A stretch of DNA of 64,000 bases, taken from positions 1-64,000 of the forward strand of contig NZ_FOXX01000011.1 in assembly GCF_900115845.1 (NCBI RefSeq). The letters are read 5' to 3'. Positions within the stretch are counted from its first letter, which is position 1; every line of letters begins with the position of its first letter. Below are positions 9,061 through 15,724 of the stretch, piece after piece. The stretch is from Priestia endophytica DSM 13796. GTDB taxonomy: Bacteria; Bacillota; Bacilli; Bacillales; Bacillaceae_H. The notes beneath the pieces are model-generated. The model searched no databases and had not been told where the DNA came from. It worked only from the letters and a program-made list of their open reading frames with translations. The position numbers and the translations under genes are program-made.

Positions 9061-10332
9061 ATGGTAAGTTTCCAAGAAATAAATTCACCTTTACGAACAA
9101 TTATGACACCAGGTCCTGTAGAAGTTGATCCAAGAGTTCTACGTGCAATGAGCAACCCAATCCTTGGGCAATTTGATCCTGCTTTTACAACGATGATGAA
9201 CGAAACAATGGAAATGCTTCGAGGAGTATTCCAAACGAAAAATAAGTGGGCATTTCCAATTGATGGAACATCTAGATCAGGACTTGAGGCTGTGTTATGC
9301 AGTGTTTTAGAACCTGGTGATAAAGTTTTAATTCCGATATTCGGTAGATTTGGTCACCTTTTAACAGAAATTGCTGAGCGCAACGGAGCAGACATTCATT
9401 TGATGGAATGTGAGTGGGGCACAGTATTTGATCAAGAAGAGATCATTAATGAAGTAAAACGAGTGAAACCTAAAGTGCTTGCTGTTGTTCATGGTGAAAC
9501 GTCAACAGGATGTATGCAGCCGTTAGATAAAGTTGGTCCTGCTTGTCGAAAGCTTGGCGTGTTAACAATCGTAGATGCTGTTGCAACAATTGGTGGAACA
9601 GAAGTTAAAGTTGATGAGTGGCAGCTTGATGCTGTTATTGGCGGAACACAAAAGTGTCTTTCTGTACCGTCAGGAATGGCTCCTATTACTTACAATGAGC
9701 GAGTTGAAGAAATTCTTGCTCGTCGTAAAAAAGTTGAAAAAGGTGTTGCAACAGATCAGGATCGCGTCAATGTTCAGCATCCGATTCGAAGCAATTATTT
9801 TGACTTAAGCCAGCTTCAAGATTACTGGGGACCACGTCGTCTTAATCACCATACAGAAGCAACATCGATGCTATATGCTTTGCGTGAAGGAGTGCGCATT
9901 GTTCTTCAAGAGGGTTTAAAAGAAAGGTTCTCACGTCACCGTTTCCATGAGAGAGCACTTATTGAAGGAATTAAAGCAATGGGCTTAACCTTATTTAATG
10001 AAGGAGATCAAAAATTGCCGATGGTAACATGTGTAAACATCCCAGAAGGCGTTGATGGCGAAAAAGTGAGAACAATGCTTCTTGAACAATTCGGAATTGA
10101 AATTGCTAGTTCGTTTGGGCCGCTACACGGCAAGATTTGGAGAATTGGAGCAATGGGCTACAGCTGCCGCAAAGAAAATATTTTATTTGTTTTATCAGCG
10201 CTCGAAGCATCCCTTATTCGTAATGGAGCAAAAATTCAAGTTGGCAGAGGACTTCAAGCAGCGCTAGATGTGTATGAAGCAGGAAGCTTTCAAGAAAAAG
10301 AGAATGGAAAAGAGAGCACAGTAATAAAGTAA
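9061..10332 (+). CDS. pucG: (S)-ureidoglycine-glyoxylate aminotransferase
   Basis: This 423-residue class V (fold type I) PLP aminotransferase follows pucF by 12 bp. B. subtilis PucG transfers the amino group of unstable ureidoglycine to glyoxylate, making glycine and an oxalurate-type product. Seen here are RTIMTPGPVEVDPRVL at the N-terminus, IDGTSRSGLEAVL, VHGETSTGCMQPLD, IVDAVATIGG and the PLP-lysine region AVIGGTQKCLSVPSGMAP near residue 197, plus RSNYFDLSQLQDYWG. Length and sequence fit PucG rather than a serine-pyruvate aminotransferase, and the flanking genes support the purine role. A strong terminator follows, so the permease downstream probably depends on read-through or its own promoter. 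Confidence 0.9.
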   Translation: MVSFQEINSPLRTIMTPGPVEVDPRVLRAMSNPILGQFDPAFTTMMNETMEMLRGVFQTKNKWAFPIDGTSRSGLEAVLCSVLEPGDKVLIPIFGRFGHLLTEIAERNGADIHLMECEWGTVFDQEEIINEVKRVKPKVLAVVHGETSTGCMQPLDKVGPACRKLGVLTIVDAVATIGGTEVKVDEWQLDAVIGGTQKCLSVPSGMAPITYNERVEEILARRKKVEKGVATDQDRVNVQHPIRSNYFDLSQLQDYWGPRRLNHHTEATSMLYALREGVRIVLQEGLKERFSRHRFHERALIEGIKAMGLTLFNEGDQKLPMVTCVNIPEGVDGEKVRTMLLEQFGIEIASSFGPLHGKIWRIGAMGYSCRKENILFVLSALEASLIRNGAKIQVGRGLQAALDVYEAGSFQEKENGKESTVIK

Positions 10333-10356
10333 AGAAGATGCTGATGTGATTTTTAG

Positions 10357-10387
10357 AAAAAGATTCCGGAGGCTCCGGAATCTTTTT
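10357..10387 (+). terminator. Intrinsic terminator after pucG
   Basis: A perfect 14-bp stem (AAAAAGATTCCGGA / TCCGGAATCTTTTT) with a three-base loop ends in a T-run. It splits the plus-strand puc genes into two transcription segments. Confidence 0.9.
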
Positions 10388-10464
10388 GCGCACTATAGCC
10401 GATACAGATAAAGAGAAAAATAGACAAATAGATCCCATTCCTTACACATATAGAAGGTGAGTTT

Positions 10465-11808
10465 ATGAGAGAGTTTCTTAGTATAAAAGGGTGGCTTGCA
10501 GGTTTGCAATGGCTCTTTTTTATTTTTACCAACACAGTTGTTATTCCGATTACAGTTGGAGCAGCTTTTCAGCTTTCCCATGAAACGCTTGTTTCATTAG
10601 TTCAATGTTCCTTTTTGTTTACGGGTCTAGCTTGTATTTTACAAGCTTTTCTAGGACATAAGCGTTCGATTATGGAAGGACAATCAGGGTTATGGTGGGG
10701 AGTTATTTTAAGCCTTTGTTATGGAGCTGCTGAGAGCGGTATGTCTCTAGCAACTATTGGAGGAAGTTTAAGTGTTGGAATCATCATTTCAGGAATTATT
10801 ACAATTGTTATTGGGTTAAGCGGCCTATCAGGGTATTTGTCCCGTTTATTTAACAATGGTGTTATGGCTGTTTTTCTTTTTTTATTAGCTTGCCGTCTCA
10901 ATACAATGTTCCTTCAAGGAATGCTAGGTATTCCATTTGGCAAAGGCGACGGAGAAGCACATATCGATGTACCAGTTCTTTTATTGTCAGTAGCTGTTGT
11001 TGCTTTTGTAATTATCTTTAGTATAAAGGCCCGCCCTTCCTTTGCTAAATATTCCTTACTTATTGGCATTATTGTTGGGTGGATTTCATTTAATCTTTTA
11101 TTTGGGGAGAAAGCGGCTGTGGAGGTTTCAGAAGGAGTAAGTATAAAACTTTTTCCGCTTGGTTCTCCTAGTTTTGATATTGGCATTATTTTAACGGCTG
11201 TTATTGCAGGCCTCATCAATACATCCAACACATTCGGAGCTCTAAAAGGAACCGATGAAATTTATAAAAAAGAGTCGACAAATGGAGAGTATAGGGGCTC
11301 ATTTACAATTAGCGGCGTGTTAGGCATTTGTTCTGGATTATTTGGCTTAGTTCCTTTCGCACCATATGTCTCTTCTATTGGATTCCTTCAGCAAACAAAG
11401 ATTGTTGAACGACTTCCTTTTCTGATTGGGGGAGCACTGTTTACTTTGATGGGGGCCGTTCCATACGTAGGAAACATGATGGCTAAGCTTCCTCTTAGTG
11501 TAGGTAGTGCCGTTTTGCTTGTGACGTATTTACGGTTGCTCCATTCTTCTTTTAACTATTTTATTACAATCACGTTTACGCCAGAAAATGTGTATCGATT
11601 AAGCATTCCTTTGTTTATTGGTATAGGTTTAATGACGTTTCCTGCTTCTTATTTTGAAACAGTGCCAAGTATTTTAAGACCGCTTGCTAGCAATGGTTTA
11701 CTCGTGGGAATTTTATTATCTCTTTTATTAGAAAATATAAAACTTTCAAAACGAAATATAAAAAAAGAAGCTTCAGTAGAAGAAGAGAGAAGATATAAAG
11801 GAGAATGA
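10465..11808 (+). CDS. NCS2-family purine permease (YbbY/uracil-xanthine type)
   Basis: This 447-residue polytopic protein of the nucleobase:cation symporter-2 family has about twelve hydrophobic segments. Visible features include QWLFFIFTNTVVIPI in the first segment, the substrate-site region GQSGLWWGVILSL near residue 75, AGLINTSNTFGALKGTDEIY near residue 255 and MGAVPYVGNMMAKLP. It is closer to the E. coli YbbY type found in allantoin clusters than to B. subtilis PucJ/PucK urate permeases. An AGAAGGTGAG ribosome binding site precedes the ATG and the gene ends 10 bp before the amidase, so the two are co-transcribed. Which purine or intermediate it moves is not known. Confidence 0.8.
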   Translation: MREFLSIKGWLAGLQWLFFIFTNTVVIPITVGAAFQLSHETLVSLVQCSFLFTGLACILQAFLGHKRSIMEGQSGLWWGVILSLCYGAAESGMSLATIGGSLSVGIIISGIITIVIGLSGLSGYLSRLFNNGVMAVFLFLLACRLNTMFLQGMLGIPFGKGDGEAHIDVPVLLLSVAVVAFVIIFSIKARPSFAKYSLLIGIIVGWISFNLLFGEKAAVEVSEGVSIKLFPLGSPSFDIGIILTAVIAGLINTSNTFGALKGTDEIYKKESTNGEYRGSFTISGVLGICSGLFGLVPFAPYVSSIGFLQQTKIVERLPFLIGGALFTLMGAVPYVGNMMAKLPLSVGSAVLLVTYLRLLHSSFNYFITITFTPENVYRLSIPLFIGIGLMTFPASYFETVPSILRPLASNGLLVGILLSLLLENIKLSKRNIKKEASVEEERRYKGE

Positions 11809-11818
11809 GGAGGAGCTT

Positions 11819-13033
11819 ATGATAAAAGATCAATGGAATGCTTTTTTTAATCAGAATGTAGCAATTGCCCCAACAGGGAAAGGTAGCTTGGATGGCTTGG
11901 TTTTTTCTGTGAAAGATGTCTTTGCCATTCAGCATTATCAAAGCAGTGCAGGAAATCCTACATGGCTTCGTACACATGAGGAATCTAAAAGAAATGCAGT
12001 GGCAATTGACATGTTGCTTAATCAAGGTGCAAAGCTGAGTGGAACCACTCATACAGATGAATTGATGTACAGTTTAAACGGTGAGAATTTCCATTATGGT
12101 ACACCTATTAACCCGAAAGCTCCAGATCGCATTCCTGGAGGTTCTTCAAGTGGATCAGCTGTTTCTGTTGCGGCTCAAACAGTTGATTTTTCTCTAGGAA
12201 CCGATACTGGAGGGTCTGTCCGCATTCCGTCTTCTTATTGTGGTATTTATGGGTTCAGACCAACACATGGAGCTGTGCCGATAGAAGGGGTTATTCCACT
12301 TGCTAAAAGCTATGACACTGTAGGATGGATGGCAAATAGCATTGACTTATTGCTTAAGATTGGACGTGTGCTGCTTCCTCAATTGAAAGAAGACGGAGAT
12401 TTTACAAACATTGAGTTTGCAGAAGAGGCATGGGAACTCCTTGAGGGAGAAACAAAAGCTGCTTTTTCTCCCTTTTTAAAGTTGTTAGAAGAGGAAAGTG
12501 AAAACAGCAGATGGCAAAGAATTTCACAAGAAGGTTTAGCAGAGTGGTCAAGTGTCTTTAGAACAATTCAAGGCATCGAAATTTGGAAAGAGCATGAGCA
12601 ATGGATTAAGAAAGAAAATCCAACCTTTGGGCCAGGAATCTCTGAACGATTCAGTTGGACAAGTACATTAAAAAAAGAACAAAATGAAGATGCTTATAAG
12701 CTAAGAGAGAAAATAACAAACGAGCTTACACATCTACTTGGAGAAGATGGAATACTTGTAATCCCAACAGCCCCTGGTGGAGCACCTCTCCTTAATCTTC
12801 AAGGAGAAGCAGCTGAAAAGTATAGAGCGAAAACAATGAGCTTATCGTGTATTGCTGGTTTAGCTCGTCTCCCACAAGTGACGCTTCCAGTTGTTGAAGT
12901 GAACGGGATACCTGTTGGGTTATCTCTTATTGCAAATAGAAATCAAGACTTGAAACTATTACGCTGGTCTCAGCGCTTTCTAAGAAAAATAGACCAAAGC
13001 TTCGTAACGAGCAAAAGAGGTGAAAATGTATGA
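11819..13033 (+). CDS. Amidase-signature hydrolase of the purine island
   Basis: This 404-residue amidase-signature enzyme has the Ser-cisSer-Lys triad in place: K32 in FSVKDVFAI, S109 in PGGSSSGSA and S133 in TDTGGSVRIPSS. Such enzymes hydrolyse linear amides; at about 400 residues it resembles AtzE/oxamate-type amidases more than the GatA subunit, which is near 485 residues. It follows the NCS2 permease by 10 bp and overlaps the FAH-family gene by ATGA, so the three are one translationally coupled unit. In this setting a ureido or oxamate-type amide from ureidoglycine or ureidoglycolate breakdown is a plausible substrate, which is inference only. B. subtilis has no counterpart in its puc cluster. 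Confidence 0.8.
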   Translation: MIKDQWNAFFNQNVAIAPTGKGSLDGLVFSVKDVFAIQHYQSSAGNPTWLRTHEESKRNAVAIDMLLNQGAKLSGTTHTDELMYSLNGENFHYGTPINPKAPDRIPGGSSSGSAVSVAAQTVDFSLGTDTGGSVRIPSSYCGIYGFRPTHGAVPIEGVIPLAKSYDTVGWMANSIDLLLKIGRVLLPQLKEDGDFTNIEFAEEAWELLEGETKAAFSPFLKLLEEESENSRWQRISQEGLAEWSSVFRTIQGIEIWKEHEQWIKKENPTFGPGISERFSWTSTLKKEQNEDAYKLREKITNELTHLLGEDGILVIPTAPGGAPLLNLQGEAAEKYRAKTMSLSCIAGLARLPQVTLPVVEVNGIPVGLSLIANRNQDLKLLRWSQRFLRKIDQSFVTSKRGENV

Positions 13034-13905
13034 AATTAGCTACTTTAAGTATAGACGGAAAAGAAACAATAGCCCTCACTCATGACAATCGTTTTGTTTC
13101 TATTGAGACTATTAATGAAATGGAAGGTACGTGCTTTGAAGAAGACTTCGTTTTTTTACTAAGAGAAGGACAATTCAGCGAGCTTTGCACATGGTATAAA
13201 ACAGAAGGAAAACAAAAGCTAAGCGCTTTTCCTTCTATAAAAGAAGAAGCGATTGAAATCGCCCTTTGTAAAAATCCTAGTACTGTTTTAGGTGTTGGAA
13301 TGAACTACGTAGAAAAAGCAATTGAGCTTTCTGGTAACCTTCCGGAAGAAGAGCCCGTGATGTTTACAAAACCAAGCTCTACCCTTGTTGGTCCAAATCA
13401 ATCTATTTTACTTCCTGTTCAATCAAAAGAAGTGACAGCAGAAGGAGAGCTTGCCATTGTAATCGGAAAACAATGCAAAAATGTAAAACAAGAAGATGCA
13501 AAGGAGTTTATTGCGGGTTTCACAACAGCATTAGATGTTACAGCAAAAGATATTCATGGGAAAAATCCTCGCTATCTGCAACGTTCTAAAAGCTTTGATA
13601 CATTTTGTAGCATTGGGAACTCCCTTGTGACTTTGGATGAGTTTTCCTCTCTTCGTGAAATTAAAGTAGAAACGGTGTTAAATGGAGAAGTTCGATATAG
13701 CAACACAGTCTCAAATATGATGTACGAGCCACTTTGGCTTCTTGAGTTCTTTTCAAGTATCATGACGCTTAATCCTGGCGATATAATTTTGACAGGAACA
13801 CCAGGTTCTGTCCTTATTAATGAGAAAGATGTTGTAGAATGTCGAGTTACAGAATTGGCACCGTTGAAAAATGATGTACGAGCGGGTTTGTTACTTGCAA
13901 AATAA
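13030..13905 (+). CDS. Fumarylacetoacetate hydrolase (FAH)-family protein
   Basis: The 291-residue protein has an N-terminal cap of about 75 residues and then the FAH fold. Recognisable are VLGVGMNYVEKAIE, the metal-site segment TAEGELAIVIGKQCKNV near residue 138, FTTALDVTAKDIHGKNPRYLQRSKSFDTFCSIGN in pieces from residue 163, and the C-terminal LNPGDIILTGTPGSV. FAH-family enzymes cleave or decarboxylate acylpyruvates and related oxo-acids, and some members are ureidoglycolate lyases. It overlaps the amidase by four bases and is 28 bp from the allantoinase gene. A role in breaking down a ureidoglycolate or oxalurate-type product is plausible but is inferred only from the neighbourhood. Confidence 0.78.
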   Translation: MKLATLSIDGKETIALTHDNRFVSIETINEMEGTCFEEDFVFLLREGQFSELCTWYKTEGKQKLSAFPSIKEEAIEIALCKNPSTVLGVGMNYVEKAIELSGNLPEEEPVMFTKPSSTLVGPNQSILLPVQSKEVTAEGELAIVIGKQCKNVKQEDAKEFIAGFTTALDVTAKDIHGKNPRYLQRSKSFDTFCSIGNSLVTLDEFSSLREIKVETVLNGEVRYSNTVSNMMYEPLWLLEFFSSIMTLNPGDIILTGTPGSVLINEKDVVECRVTELAPLKNDVRAGLLLAK

Positions 13906-13933
13906 ATAAGAAGCTAGAGAAGGAGAGAAGTTT

Positions 13934-15304
13934 ATGAGCTTGTATGATGTTGTAATTCGAAATGGAAACGTTGTTCTCTCAACAGGTGTTGTTAAAACAG
14001 ATATTGGGGTTAAAGACGGGAAAGTTGCTGCGATTGAAAAAAATCTCCACCATCAAGGAGAACAAGAATGGAATGCAGAACATCAATATATTTTTCCAGG
14101 AATGATTGATGTTCATGTACATTTCAGCGAGCCTGGAAGGGAACATTGGGAAGGATTTCATACAGGTTCCATGATGATGGCTGCTGGAGGGTGCACAACT
14201 TATTTCGATATGCCTCTAAATGGCATTCCCTCTACTGTAAATAAAGACGCATTAGACGAAAAGGCAAGGATAGGAAACGAGAAGTCTGTTGTAGATTTTG
14301 GTCTGTGGGGAGGACTTGTTCCTGGAAATGAAGGAGATTTAAAGCCTCTTGCAGAATCAGGTGTAATTGGGTTTAAAGCCTTTCTTTCTACAACAGGTAA
14401 CAAAGAGTTTGAAGCGGTTGATGATATGACACTGCTAGATGGAATGAAACAGATTGCTCGCCTCGGAAAAGTACTTGCTCTTCATTCTGAGAGTGCAAGT
14501 ATGACAAACTGGTTGAAAAAAGAAAAAGAGAACGAAGGAAAATATAGTGCTGATGACTACTTAGAAACTCGTCCAATTACAGCGGAAGTTGAGGCAGTAG
14601 AACGCGCTATCTATTATGCAGAGCTTACAAATTGTCCTCTTCATTTTGTTCATATTAGTTCAGCAAAAGCAATGGAAAAGATCCAAGAAGCAAAGGAAAA
14701 GGGAATGAACATTACTGTTGAAACGTGTCCCCACTATTTATTGTTTCATCATGGACACTTAAGAGAGCTTGGAGCTGTTGCAAAATGTGCACCGCCTTTA
14801 AGAGAAGATAGCGAAAGACAAAAGCTTATCGAGCTTTTGAAGAGCGATCGATTTGATATGATTTCATCCGATCATTCACCATGTCCATATGACTTAAAAG
14901 ATCCTAATGTTCATAACCTCTTTGAAGCATGGGGCGGAATTAGTGGTGGGCAGTTTTCTCTTCTCGCTTCTATTGAGCTTTCTTTAGCACACAATATTCC
15001 ATTTGAAAAAGTAGCAAAGTGGACTGCTTCAAATCCTGCCGAACGGTTTGGAATCTCCGATCGAAAAGGGCATATTACTAAAGGAGCAGATGCAGATTTT
15101 GCTTTTGTTACATTAGACGAATCATATACCGTGACGGCAGAAAACTATTATGCTAAGCATAAAGAAAGCTTATATATAGGTCACACGTTTCCATGTAAAG
15201 TAGTAGGAACTATGAATAGAGGAAAACTTGTGTTCAAAGATGGGGAAATAGACAAACAAGCAGACCAAAAGTGGCTGAAACCCCAAAACCGTCTGTATGT
15301 TTAA
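13934..15304 (+). CDS. pucH: Allantoinase
   Basis: The 456-residue cyclic amidohydrolase opens the hydantoin ring of allantoin to give allantoate, the substrate of the pucF product. The binuclear-metal ligands are visible: DVHVHFSEPG near residue 60, the carbamylated lysine region GFKAFLSTTG near residue 150, LALHSESAS, HFVHISSAKA, and SSDHSPCPYD near residue 315. The long match to AllB/PucH from VETCPHYLLF onward separates it from dihydropyrimidinase and dihydroorotase. A GGAGAGAAG ribosome binding site precedes the ATG. It ends the plus-strand purine transcript and is followed by a terminator. Confidence 0.92.
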   Translation: MSLYDVVIRNGNVVLSTGVVKTDIGVKDGKVAAIEKNLHHQGEQEWNAEHQYIFPGMIDVHVHFSEPGREHWEGFHTGSMMMAAGGCTTYFDMPLNGIPSTVNKDALDEKARIGNEKSVVDFGLWGGLVPGNEGDLKPLAESGVIGFKAFLSTTGNKEFEAVDDMTLLDGMKQIARLGKVLALHSESASMTNWLKKEKENEGKYSADDYLETRPITAEVEAVERAIYYAELTNCPLHFVHISSAKAMEKIQEAKEKGMNITVETCPHYLLFHHGHLRELGAVAKCAPPLREDSERQKLIELLKSDRFDMISSDHSPCPYDLKDPNVHNLFEAWGGISGGQFSLLASIELSLAHNIPFEKVAKWTASNPAERFGISDRKGHITKGADADFAFVTLDESYTVTAENYYAKHKESLYIGHTFPCKVVGTMNRGKLVFKDGEIDKQADQKWLKPQNRLYV

Positions 15305-15313
15305 TAGTCTTTT

Positions 15314-15350
15314 AAAACTCCTATGCTTTTAGTAGCATATGGAGTTTTTT
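15314..15350 (+). terminator. Intrinsic terminator after allantoinase gene
   Basis: AAAACTCC-T-ATGC and GCAT-AT-GGAGTTTT form a bulged stem with a T-run, nine bases after the stop codon. Confidence 0.8.
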
Positions 15351-15724
15351 GCTCTAATTCGAATTTTTTATAGTTCTCAACTAAGGAGCAGAGTGAGATA
15401 AAGTAAGTTACCTAAAAACATTAAGACTAGTTTATCTTGAATAAATTCATCTAAGTTGTTCTCGGTTATATTGGCTATCATCTTGCTAAAAGGTAATAGA
15501 AGAAAAGCGTAAAGCATATATTCATATAAAAGGGATTCTTAAAAAGAATCCCTTTTTACTATCTCAAAAAGTTACATGTAACATTATAGGAAGCAGAATC
15601 CTTTTGGTACTTTAGGTTTCCTGGTGAGAAAATTGGAATTTATTTGAAAATAAAAGGTGTTTGTTATTTGTTTACCATGATAGAATATGAGTAAATCCAG
15701 AACAAAAGGACGGATGGGTGAGAG
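15351..15724. other. Intergenic region with tiny minus-strand frames and an orphan terminator
   Basis: This stretch holds no convincing gene. On the minus strand two tiny overlapping frames (15 codons from 15525, then 34 codons at 15377-15481, the second reading MIANITENNLDEF and ending in a hydrophobic stretch) could be the wreck of a small membrane protein, but neither has a good ribosome binding site. The perfect hairpin at 15528-15557 is listed separately. The last 120 bp must contain the promoter of the beta-helix/AAA+ gene, which has no box I can assign to a particular sigma factor. Confidence 0.4.
15528..15557. terminator. Perfect T-tailed hairpin with no obvious parent gene
   Basis: AAAAGGGATTCTT and AAGAATCCCTTTT form a perfect 13-bp stem around AAA with a T-run. 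It can terminate in either direction and may insulate the downstream gene from purine-island transcripts. Confidence 0.75.
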
